Origin: an uncultured Lachnospiraceae bacterium
GTDB lineage: Bacteria > Bacillota > Clostridia > Lachnospirales > Lachnospiraceae
NCBI GenBank assembly: GCA_900313265.1
Contig: OMRN01000411.1
Coordinates: 1-5,747 of the forward strand
Length of the DNA stretch: 5,747 bases
Reading direction: 5' to 3'
A program made the translations under genes and the position numbers. Under the pieces are notes generated by a model, which searched no databases, was not told the origin of the DNA, and worked only from the letters and a program-made list of their open reading frames with translations. Shown here one piece after another: positions 1-5,747 of the stretch (the stretch's first letter is position 1; each line of letters opens with the position of its first letter).

Positions 1-1
1 A

Positions 2-97
2 ACGAAGCAGAATAAAAGCAAAGAAGAATCGGAAATAATTAAGCGAAAACAGTTAAAAATAATACTGCATTTAGCAGACAGAACGGTGACATTATGA
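2..97 (+). CDS. Possible 3' end of an upstream gene (partial)
   Basis: One reading frame is open from the window edge for 31 codons and ends in TGA at 95-97. That stop overlaps the ATG of the AAA+ gene as ATGA (94-97), a classic arrangement for translational coupling. The encoded tail is rich in Lys and Glu and resembles no family I can name. The other two forward frames are closed by stops near the left edge. Against a gene: the stretch is A-rich, like the non-coding spacer at 5445-5515, and 31 open codons can occur by chance. It may be only a leader region. Confidence 0.3.
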   Translation, partial: TKQNKSKEESEIIKRKQLKIILHLADRTVTL

Positions 98-1962
98 ATG
101 AGACGGTAATGGTTTCAAAATGGCATAAGGAGCTGGAAGTATACAGCAGGATTAAGAATGCAATCATACTTGAGGGAAATATCTATGACAGCTTTGAGTA
201 TCCGGACGGCGAGCTGAAAGGCGCCTGGCTGGATATCCGGCATTATCTGGAGAATTTCTTTTTATCCGCCGGGTACCGGGATGTGATTTTTTATAATCAT
301 ATCGACGGCTTTACGGCGTCGGAAGAAGAGATGCTTGACCGTTTTGCGAAAATGGTCGGAATGAACGCGTCTGATGGCGCGGTAAGTGCAAAATTCGAAG
401 CCGGGGAAAACGATGCACCGCGCATTATCCGGGATGCCCTTACCCAGAGGGAAGAGAGCATTGTAATTATCATGGATATGGCTTCAAGAACGATTATCGC
501 ACCGGATCATTTATCGGCGCAGGATTTAAAATGCTATACCGTTTTAAAACAGGCACTTCTCGGTGCGGCGGATGCTCCGAAGGCGGATGAGGGCGAACGA
601 ATCGGGAATATGCTTGTTTTTATCACCGATAAGAAAAATGACCTTCCCTCCTGGATGTATTTAAATTTAAACCGTGTGCAGGGAATCCGGATTGATTATC
701 CGGACGCGGAACAGAGAAGGAAATTCTTAACGGCGGATAACATGAAGCGTTTCTTTGATCCGGAAATATATGCCGAGGATTACCCGGGATATGAAGAAAA
801 AGAGGATGAATGGAATTCGCTTCTCGACCGCTTTGTTGCGCGTACGGAAGGTTTTACGTTCCTCGAACTGATGCAGCTGAGGAAACTCTGTATCAGCCGT
901 AAAATCCATATCCATGAGTTATGCTCCGTAGTGGACTTATATACTTACGGAATCAAGGACAACCCCTGGAGTTCCCCGTCGTTATATAAGAGGATCGGCG
1001 AAGGGGAAGAACGGATAAAGAAGCGCGTGAAGGGACAGGATGCGGCGGTACGGCAGTCGCTTGACGTCATAAAGCGTGCCATCAGCGGGCTTTCGAATGT
1101 GAAGTCTGCCGCGTCACCGAAAGGCGTGCTGTTTTTTGCGGGGCCTACCGGAACCGGAAAAACGGAGTGTGCCAAAACGCTGGCGGAGCTGGTTTTCGGA
1201 GACGAATCGGCATGCATTCGTTTTGATATGAGTGAATACATGCATGACAATTCGGACCAGAGACTGTTTGGTGCGCCTCCGGGATATGTGGGTTATGAAG
1301 CCGGCGGACAGCTGACCAATGCGGTATTAAAGAATCCGTTTTCGATTCTTTTGTTTGATGAAATCGAGAAGGCATCGCCGAGCATCATGGATAAGTTTTT
1401 ACAGATTCTCGAAGACGGCCGCATGACGGACGGACAGGGAAATACGGCCTATTTTTCCGACAGCATCATTATTTTTACCAGCAATCTCGGAATTTATACG
1501 AAGGACCGTTTCGGGCAAAGGCACGAAAACGTGAGTAAAGATATGGAGCCGGAGGAAGTCCGAAAGAAAGTCCGGGATGCCATTTCGGATTATTTCAAGG
1601 CGGAACTCGGACGTCCGGAGATTTTAAACCGCATCGGCGAAAACATTGTTGTTTTTGATTATATTTCCGAAGAAGCGGCAGGGGCGATTATGGATGCAAG
1701 ACTTGAAAAAATCGGGCGGAAACTGCAGCAGGACAGTGGAATTAAGGTTGATTTTACCGACATTCGGGAAAAATTGTTTGAACTTTGCCTAAACAATCTT
1801 GAAAACGGCGGCAGAGGCATTAATAATATTATTGAAAAGGCTTTGATTAATCCGCTTGCCAGAATGATTTTCGATTACCGGATTCTTCCCGGAACGGCAA
1901 TGCATCTTTGCAATTTAAGGGAGAAAAACGGACAGTTTGTCATGGATTTCGACCGCAGATGA
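94..1962 (+). CDS. ClpB-type AAA+ ATPase with a degenerate first AAA module
   Basis: Predicted cytoplasmic AAA+ protein of 622 residues, probably an ATP-driven remodelling or unfolding machine. The C-terminal module (about 300-620) resembles the second ATPase domain of ClpB. It has Walker A GPTGTGKT at 350-357 (Lys356), pore loop GYVG at 397-400, Walker B LLFDE ending at Asp422-Glu423, sensor-1 Asn464, the arginine finger in RPEILNR (Arg513) and sensor-2 Arg574 in GGRG. Residues 20-270 look like a second, decayed AAA core. A Walker B-like strand ends in Asp128-Met129 instead of Asp-Glu, a sensor-1-like strand lies at 172-179, a typical exit strand RIDYP at 199-203, and a lid-like TEGFT at 251-255. 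No Walker A is visible. The linker to the second module is too short for ClpB's coiled-coil M domain, and there is no Clp N-domain. After sensor 1 the segment reads like ClpB (RFGQ) and not like the ClpP-docking IGF/IGL loop, so coupling to ClpP is unlikely. The start at 94 has a weak GGTGA-type Shine-Dalgarno (85-89). Its specific substrate is unknown. Confidence 0.9.
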   Translation: MNETVMVSKWHKELEVYSRIKNAIILEGNIYDSFEYPDGELKGAWLDIRHYLENFFLSAGYRDVIFYNHIDGFTASEEEMLDRFAKMVGMNASDGAVSAKFEAGENDAPRIIRDALTQREESIVIIMDMASRTIIAPDHLSAQDLKCYTVLKQALLGAADAPKADEGERIGNMLVFITDKKNDLPSWMYLNLNRVQGIRIDYPDAEQRRKFLTADNMKRFFDPEIYAEDYPGYEEKEDEWNSLLDRFVARTEGFTFLELMQLRKLCISRKIHIHELCSVVDLYTYGIKDNPWSSPSLYKRIGEGEERIKKRVKGQDAAVRQSLDVIKRAISGLSNVKSAASPKGVLFFAGPTGTGKTECAKTLAELVFGDESACIRFDMSEYMHDNSDQRLFGAPPGYVGYEAGGQLTNAVLKNPFSILLFDEIEKASPSIMDKFLQILEDGRMTDGQGNTAYFSDSIIIFTSNLGIYTKDRFGQRHENVSKDMEPEEVRKKVRDAISDYFKAELGRPEILNRIGENIVVFDYISEEAAGAIMDARLEKIGRKLQQDSGIKVDFTDIREKLFELCLNNLENGGRGINNIIEKALINPLARMIFDYRILPGTAMHLCNLREKNGQFVMDFDRR

Positions 1963-2042
1963 TTCGCCTTTCGATGAACGGCCGGCATTTTAGGCAGCCG
2001 GAGATAAAAAACGGAAGAATAATATCCGGTTTGTGCAGGAAC

Positions 2043-2052
2043 AGGAAGGAGA
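2043..2052 (+). promoter_or_regulatory. Ribosome-binding site of the radical-SAM gene
   Basis: AGGAAGGAGA lies nine bases before the ATG at 2062 and is a strong Shine-Dalgarno. It fixes the start, which also leaves the full NrdG-like N-terminal strand in the protein. The 99-base gap upstream (1963-2061) holds no other gene, and I see no clear promoter or terminator in it. Confidence 0.8.
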
Positions 2053-2061
2053 ATAAGAATC

Positions 2062-2664
2062 ATGCGGCTTGGAAGAATTCTCTATCCCGTAACGGCTCTG
2101 GGGCCCGGAAAGAGGCTCGGAATCTGGGTTTCCGGGTGCGAAAGAGACTGTCCCGGATGTGCAAATCCGGAACTAAAGAGTTTTTCCGGTCCCGAAATTC
2201 CGGCGGAAATGTTTCTTTCCATGTGCCGCTCGGCAATCAAAAGTTACCTGCTTGACGGCATTACGATAACCGGCGGAGAACCGATGCTTCAGGCCGGGGA
2301 ACTTTTGCCTGCGGTAAAAGAGTGTAAGAAAATCTGCCCGGATATTTTAGTGTTTACCGGATACACGTACCGCGAACTGAAGGAAATGAATCGTCCCGAG
2401 GTGAATGAGTTTCTTTCGCTCATCAGTGTTTTGGTGGATTCTCCCTACATACAGGAGAGGAACAGGGGCGAAATCCTGAGAGGTTCGGATAATCAGAATA
2501 TTCTTTATCTTGAGGAACAGTACAGGGAAAAATACGAACGGTACATAAACGAAAACCGGCACGTGGTTGATTCGTTTGCGGCCGACAGAGGAGTAATATA
2601 CGCGGGAATTCATCCCGGGGAAGGAATGGAAAAGTGGCCCGGACACCAACCGGATTTGAGATAA
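2062..2664 (+). CDS. Radical-SAM 4Fe-4S activase, NrdG-like
   Basis: Predicted 200-residue radical-SAM protein of the anaerobic ribonucleotide reductase activase (NrdG) type. Such enzymes use a [4Fe-4S] cluster and S-adenosylmethionine to make a 5'-deoxyadenosyl radical, in NrdG to place a glycyl radical on NrdD. The cluster ligands are Cys26, Cys30 and Cys33 in CERDCPGC (CX3CX2C). The SAM-contacting ITGGEP is at 69-74. Family hallmarks follow: FTGYTY at 98-103, LVDSPYI at 124-130 and RGSDNQ at 140-145. A GIHPG segment near the end matches the usual terminal strand. The length is normal for the family. No NrdD or other glycyl-radical enzyme is in the window, so a housekeeping role is not supported. 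The gene sits between the AAA+ ATPase and a membrane protein whose start it overlaps by 31 bases, so it may act on or with those products. The radical-SAM assignment is firm; calling it NrdG itself would be an over-reach. Confidence 0.88.
   Translation: MRLGRILYPVTALGPGKRLGIWVSGCERDCPGCANPELKSFSGPEIPAEMFLSMCRSAIKSYLLDGITITGGEPMLQAGELLPAVKECKKICPDILVFTGYTYRELKEMNRPEVNEFLSLISVLVDSPYIQERNRGEILRGSDNQNILYLEEQYREKYERYINENRHVVDSFAADRGVIYAGIHPGEGMEKWPGHQPDLR
2617..2625 (+). promoter_or_regulatory. Ribosome-binding site for a GTG start inside the preceding gene
   Basis: GGGGAAGGA lies eight bases before GTG at 2634, within the last codons of the radical-SAM gene. The ATG at 2626 is in the radical-SAM frame and cannot start the membrane-protein gene. 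In the membrane-protein frame the nearest upstream stop is TGA at 2568-2570, and I see no better start between it and 2634. The spacing therefore supports GTG as the start codon. Confidence 0.7.
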
Positions 2665-3791
2665 CCGATTTCTTAACGGCGCTGTCCGATGCGGGACAAA
2701 AGGATGAAAAATACGATTCTTTTGTCCGTAAATTCGTGCGCTTCAGGAAGAGAGAAATCAAGAAGGAAAATGCCGAACCGTATGCGCCCTACCGCGTGAG
2801 GATGATGGACAGCATTGCGGGATTTTTCATGGTATTTTCCATGCTTGCCTATTTCGCGCTGGTTTTATATATGACGCTTTTTCCGGTCATCCGTACGGGA
2901 CAGCCGACCCTTAAGGTGATGATGGAGCATATGAGCGTTTCCTATTCCACGGTTTTAACGGCAGTTGTGGTTTCTCTTTTATGTGCGTCGGTGTTCTTTA
3001 AGGGAGAAGTGAAATTAAAGGCCTGGGCAGTCGGACTTTCCGCCGTATGGTGCGGTTTTGTCATTCTGACCGAATTCCTTTCAGCCGGTCCGCTTGCGAA
3101 AAATTCTCCGGCGTGGTTAATCCTCGGAAACCTGACGTTATTTTATTCACTGCTGATTCTTTTAACAAGCCGGTTCGGTGCATGGCTTCATAACAAACTG
3201 ATTCATCCGCCCAGACCGGAACTGGATATCAAGCATTTTTTCACACCGTTTGAAGTGGCCTATCTGCTTTTTATGATTATTTCATCCGGCATCTGTCTTC
3301 CGTTTATGATAAACCTTGACCGGTTTTACAAACTGACGAGCAGCTATATCGGAGTGCGGGCATATCTTCTAATCTGCCCGGTTTTGATTTTTGTGATATA
3401 CTGCATCTGGCATGCCAACCGGATGGACGGTGAGAGCGTGAATGCGTGGTTTTGTTCCAGCATGGAAGTGTTTGCGGTATGCCTGATTCTGGAAACGTTT
3501 ACGCTGAAAAATCTGCTGTATTCGTTTTTCCTATGGATGGTGCTTGTGGCAATCGGAATCGTGATTGTCATCTATCTCGGGATGGTGATTCCGAGCCGGA
3601 TATCGTTTCTTTCGATTGCCATGATTATTCTGGATTATCTTTTAGGGGCCGGTGTCAATTATTACAGTGCCGAAGAGGGGATTACCGCAATCGGTGCAAG
3701 TGCGCACTGGTGGCTGGTGGTTCCGGCATTTGTAACCATTGCGGTGGCCATCTGGACAACCATCCATGAAATGATGCAGTGGGAATTCTAG
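2634..3791 (+). CDS. Unrecognised polytopic membrane protein, about ten membrane segments
   Basis: I do not recognise this 385-residue protein. Residues 1-59 are polar and probably cytoplasmic, with a basic stretch (RFRKREIKK) near 36-44. Hydrophobic segments follow at about 61-83, 101-122, 129-149, 159-179, 206-228, 241-260, 269-288, 294-319, 323-341 and 358-378, giving nine or ten transmembrane helices. There is no cleavable signal peptide, and I see no catalytic motif, ATP-binding site or transporter signature. Aromatic and charged residues occur in the loops, for example HPPRPELD at 191-198 and the HANRMDGE loop at 260-267. The start is GTG, with a good Shine-Dalgarno inside the radical-SAM gene. 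The 31-base overlap implies co-translation, so the protein is likely a functional partner of the AAA+/radical-SAM pair, perhaps its membrane anchor or target. That partnership is inference from gene order. It could also be an uncharacterised transporter or a membrane sensor. Confidence 0.85.
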   Translation: MARTPTGFEITDFLTALSDAGQKDEKYDSFVRKFVRFRKREIKKENAEPYAPYRVRMMDSIAGFFMVFSMLAYFALVLYMTLFPVIRTGQPTLKVMMEHMSVSYSTVLTAVVVSLLCASVFFKGEVKLKAWAVGLSAVWCGFVILTEFLSAGPLAKNSPAWLILGNLTLFYSLLILLTSRFGAWLHNKLIHPPRPELDIKHFFTPFEVAYLLFMIISSGICLPFMINLDRFYKLTSSYIGVRAYLLICPVLIFVIYCIWHANRMDGESVNAWFCSSMEVFAVCLILETFTLKNLLYSFFLWMVLVAIGIVIVIYLGMVIPSRISFLSIAMIILDYLLGAGVNYYSAEEGITAIGASAHWWLVVPAFVTIAVAIWTTIHEMMQWEF

Positions 3792-3836
3792 ATTTGCAAA
3801 AACCGTATGCTAAGAAGCCATGCGGATGAGAAAGAA

Positions 3837-3842
3837 AAGGAG
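3837..3842 (+). promoter_or_regulatory. Ribosome-binding site that fixes the cardiolipin synthase start
   Basis: AAGGAG lies six bases before ATG at 3849. A longer in-frame start at 3807 would add 14 mostly charged residues but has no Shine-Dalgarno, and this ribosome-binding site would then be coding. The start at 3849 is therefore preferred. Confidence 0.75.
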
Positions 3843-3848
3843 AAGGAT

Positions 3849-5414
3849 ATGTCCTCGACAACGTTTGAAAAGAAAAAAAGCGCACCGAACGGTGTAATCC
3901 GTGTGGTTATCACGGCGATTGCGGCGGTAATCGAAGTGGCGGTTGTCATTCTGCTTCTGTTAATCGGGAACTACTATTTACGTTATTTAACGGTTGTTTT
4001 AACCATTCTCGCCGTGATTCTGACCCTGATTATTTATTCGAGTCCGAAGCCCGCTACGATTAAAATGCCCTGGCTTATATTTATCCTTTCGTTTCCCGCA
4101 TTCGGCCTTATCATGTATCTGTTTGCGGGGCTTTCGGGAAGTGTTATGGGGGCGAGGAAACGATACAAAGCCGTCAACGAAAAACTGGGCGAATTCCGTA
4201 AGAAAAATGATGAGACTCTTGCTGACTTAAGACAGAAGGATCCGTCCAGTGCCGGGATTGCCTCCTATCTGCAAAACCGGCTCGGCTTCAGCATATATGA
4301 TAATTCGGACATAACTTATTTCGGAGAAACCACGGACTGCCTGGATGACATGATTGCCCATCTTAACGAGGCGAAGGAATTTATCTTCATGGAATACTTT
4401 GCCATCGAGGATTCCGATGCCTTCCACAGGGTTTTGGAAGTGCTGGAACGCAAAGTAAAAGAAGGCGTTGAAGTACGTGTTTTCTATGATGATCTGGGAT
4501 CCATCGGATTTATCGGTTTTTCCTTTGCAAAGAAACTTACCGCACTCGGCATCGAGTGCCGCGTATTTAACCCGTTTTCGATTTTTGCGAACTTTTTACT
4601 CAATAACCGGGACCACAGAAAAATCATGGTAATCGACGGAAAGGTCGGATATACGGGCGGATTTAACATGGCGGATGAGTATTTCCATTTAACCGAGCCG
4701 TACGGTCACTGGTTTGACGGCGCGGTACGAATCGAAGGGGAAGCGGTAAGGAGCCTCACGCTGATTTTTCTTGAAAACTGGACCGCTCATAAGCTGGCAA
4801 AACGGGAGGAAGAAGAGGCGGACTGGTCAAAATACCTGCCGGAGGTAACCTACGAAGCAAAAGAAAAATGCTATATCCAGCCGTACTCGGACAGCCCGGG
4901 TGACGATGACCGTACCGGTGAAAATGTGTATCTGAATATTGCAAATACGTCAAAGGAATATCTGTACATCTCCACGCCTTACTTAATCATCACCGATGAA
5001 ATGGTCAGTGCGCTGACACTTGCCTCCAAAAGAGGTGTCGATGTGCGCATCCTCACGCCCGGCATCCCGGATAAGAAGAAGGTTTATTCGATTACGAGAT
5101 CCTATTATTACATGCTTTGCAGGGACGGTGTCAGGATTTACGAATATACGCCGGGCTTTAACCATGCAAAACTCTGCGTTTCCGATGATGTGGTTGCGAC
5201 CTGCGGCACAATCAATTTTGATTACCGCAGCCTTTATCATAACTTCGAGGACGGCTGTATTTTCTATTATAGCGAAGAGGTGAAAAAGGAACGTGACAAC
5301 CTGCTTGAACTTTTCGGCCAGTCCGAAGAGGTAACCGAAAAGTATGCCGTAAAACGTGCGGCCATTCTAAGGGCGGGGCAGATGCTGCTTCGTTTAATCG
5401 CACCGTTACTGTAA
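3849..5414 (+). CDS. cls: Cardiolipin synthase (phospholipase D family)
   Basis: Membrane enzyme that joins two phosphatidylglycerol molecules to make cardiolipin and glycerol. The 521-residue protein has three N-terminal hydrophobic segments (about 17-39, 44-63 and 74-93), the usual Cls membrane anchor. Two phospholipase D domains follow. The first HKD motif is His256-x-Lys258 with Asp263, in DHRKIMVID, followed by GGFNMADEY. The second is His439-x-Lys441 with Asp446, in NHAKLCVSD, followed by the expected TINFDYRS. Family features also include FMEYF and YDDLGS before the first motif and ISTPYLI before the second. Both catalytic motifs are intact and the length is normal for Firmicutes Cls. 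The gene begins 57 bases after the polytopic membrane protein with no visible terminator between, so it may share that transcript. It could equally be an independent housekeeping gene. Product identity is strong; head-group specificity cannot be read from sequence alone. Confidence 0.94.
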   Translation: MSSTTFEKKKSAPNGVIRVVITAIAAVIEVAVVILLLLIGNYYLRYLTVVLTILAVILTLIIYSSPKPATIKMPWLIFILSFPAFGLIMYLFAGLSGSVMGARKRYKAVNEKLGEFRKKNDETLADLRQKDPSSAGIASYLQNRLGFSIYDNSDITYFGETTDCLDDMIAHLNEAKEFIFMEYFAIEDSDAFHRVLEVLERKVKEGVEVRVFYDDLGSIGFIGFSFAKKLTALGIECRVFNPFSIFANFLLNNRDHRKIMVIDGKVGYTGGFNMADEYFHLTEPYGHWFDGAVRIEGEAVRSLTLIFLENWTAHKLAKREEEEADWSKYLPEVTYEAKEKCYIQPYSDSPGDDDRTGENVYLNIANTSKEYLYISTPYLIITDEMVSALTLASKRGVDVRILTPGIPDKKKVYSITRSYYYMLCRDGVRIYEYTPGFNHAKLCVSDDVVATCGTINFDYRSLYHNFEDGCIFYYSEEVKKERDNLLELFGQSEEVTEKYAVKRAAILRAGQMLLRLIAPLL

Positions 5415-5437
5415 CGGGCGGACCGCCGGTCCGGCCG
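5415..5437 (+). other. GC-rich hairpin just after cls
   Basis: A stem forms from CGGACC (5419-5424) and GGTCCG (5428-5433) around a GCC loop. It extends beyond one G-G mismatch by three more pairs (5415-5417 with 5435-5437). It lies directly after the cls stop codon, where a terminator would be expected. No T-run follows on the + strand, as the next bases are A-rich, so it is not a canonical intrinsic terminator. It may instead protect the cls mRNA 3' end or act with Rho. Confidence 0.5.
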
Positions 5438-5467
5438 GTAACACCTGAAAAAAGCAAAAATAGAAAA

Positions 5468-5515
5468 AACAAAAACAAAAAATAACAAAAACAAAAAATG
5501 ACAAAAACAAAAACA
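5468..5515 (+). repeat. 16-base A/C tandem repeat, three copies
   Basis: The unit AACAAAAACAAAAAAT occurs exactly at 5468-5483 and 5484-5499, and a third copy at 5500-5515 differs at three positions. The surrounding 5447-5515 is almost pure A with spaced C. The block ends at the ribosome-binding site of the lipoprotein gene and forms its 5' leader if transcription runs through from upstream. It should be unstructured RNA, which could favour ribosome access. Slipped-strand copy-number change is possible. No clear -35/-10 pair is visible in it. Confidence 0.75.
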
Positions 5516-5523
5516 GGATAAGG
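5515..5523 (+). promoter_or_regulatory. Ribosome-binding site of the lipoprotein gene
   Basis: AGGATAAGG precedes ATG at 5526, with AGGA at seven bases. It supports this start over the ATG pair at 5580-5585, which would leave a signal peptide without its basic N-region. Confidence 0.6.
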
Positions 5524-5525
5524 AC

Positions 5526-5747
5526 ATGTCGGAATTAAGAGGCAGAGAAAAAAGAGCAGTATTAAAAAGAATCGGAAAAATGATGTTAATCGGAGTTCTC
5601 TCCGGCACCGTGATTTTAACGGCCGGATGTAAGACATCCGGTGAGGATGCGACGGATCCCGCACTGGTTTTATCGGAATACCGGGCGGATTCGGAAGGAA
5701 CTCCGGAAGCGGAAGAAACTTCGGAAACAGAGGTGATTTCCGAAAAG
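5526..5747 (+). CDS. Probable lipoprotein, N-terminal part (cut by the window edge)
   Basis: The first 74 residues are visible and the frame runs off the right edge with no stop. The N-terminus is a lipoprotein signal peptide. It has a basic N-region with several Arg and Lys (residues 5-18), a hydrophobic core from about 19 to 31, and the lipobox LTAGC with the lipidated Cys at 35. Thr at -3 is less common than Leu but tolerated. The mature part begins with a flexible linker rich in Glu, Thr and Ser, typical of proteins tethered outside the cytoplasmic membrane. No functional domain is reached, so the role is unknown. Candidates include a solute-binding protein or a cell-wall-associated lipoprotein. 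It lies 111 bases after cls, on the same strand, and may or may not share its transcript. Confidence 0.8.
   Translation, partial: MSELRGREKRAVLKRIGKMMLIGVLSGTVILTAGCKTSGEDATDPALVLSEYRADSEGTPEAEETSETEVISEK
5623..5641 (+). repeat. Perfect inverted repeat across the lipobox codons
   Basis: CCGGATGT (5623-5630) and ACATCCGG (5634-5641) are exact reverse complements around an AAG loop, giving an eight-base-pair stem. The stem covers the codons for the lipobox Gly-Cys and the first mature residues. It could form in the mRNA, but it may be a chance result of codon choice. Confidence 0.6.

Noticed and set aside
39..66. Promoter with a -10-like AATACT before the AAA+ gene
   Set aside because: The -35 match is poor, the stretch is so A/T-rich that weak matches are expected, and the region may be the end of a coupled gene.
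1981..2001. Inverted repeat CCGGC/GCCGG after the AAA+ gene as a terminator
   Set aside because: The stem is only five base pairs with a ten-base loop and no T-run follows, so read-through into the radical-SAM gene is expected.
1908..2255. 115-codon + strand open frame across the AAA+/radical-SAM junction
   Set aside because: It overlaps two well-supported genes in another frame, has a basic low-information composition and no ribosome-binding site.
2062..2664. Naming the radical-SAM gene nrdG outright
   Set aside because: The family match is good, but there is no nrdD in the window and the neighbours point to a different role.
3807..3848. Longer start for cardiolipin synthase at ATG 3807
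   Set aside because: It has no Shine-Dalgarno, adds only a charged 14-residue tail before the membrane anchor, and would bury the strong AAGGAG site that serves ATG 3849.
5212..5664. Minus-strand open frames with long Phe/Leu/Cys runs
   Set aside because: The runs are just the complement of the A/C repeat, and the frames overlap cls and the lipoprotein gene on the opposite strand.
1..5747. CRISPR array, tRNA or rRNA genes, insertion sequence or attachment site
   Set aside because: I found no spaced direct repeats, no transposase-like frame with terminal inverted repeats, and no cloverleaf or rRNA-like sequence.

Overview
The window is a stretch of bacterial chromosome with every recognisable gene on the + strand, closely packed and mostly preceded by purine-rich Shine-Dalgarno sequences. 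The strong ribosome-binding sites, moderate G+C by eye, A-rich intergenic DNA, an oxygen-sensitive radical-SAM activase of the NrdG type and a Firmicutes-style cardiolipin synthase with an N-terminal membrane anchor together suggest an anaerobic Clostridia member, possibly Lachnospiraceae. The taxonomic placement is inference.

Layout: (a) 1-97 is A-rich and may hold the last codons of an upstream gene ending in an ATGA overlap. (b) 94-1962 encodes a 622-residue ClpB-type AAA+ ATPase. Its C-terminal AAA+ module is complete, and it is preceded by a region that looks like a decayed AAA+ module without a Walker A motif. (c) 2062-2664 encodes a 200-residue radical-SAM/4Fe-4S activase of the NrdG type. 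(d) 2634-3791 encodes a 385-residue protein with about ten membrane segments that I do not recognise. It starts at GTG inside the end of the activase gene. (e) 3849-5414 encodes a cardiolipin synthase with two HKD motifs and membrane anchors. (f) 5415-5525 holds a GC-rich hairpin and a 16-base A/C tandem repeat. (g) 5526 to the window edge is the start of a probable lipoprotein, cut by the edge.

How the genes may work together: genes b to d look like one transcription unit (99-base gap, then a 31-base overlap), and e follows after 57 bases with no visible terminator. An unfoldase-like ATPase, a radical-SAM activase without its reductase in view, and a polytopic membrane protein form an unusual trio. 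A phospholipid-synthesising enzyme and a lipoprotein follow. A role in envelope or membrane maintenance is a reasonable working idea, but it rests on gene order and not on any demonstrated function. The AAA+/activase/membrane-protein trio is the best candidate here for an undescribed system.
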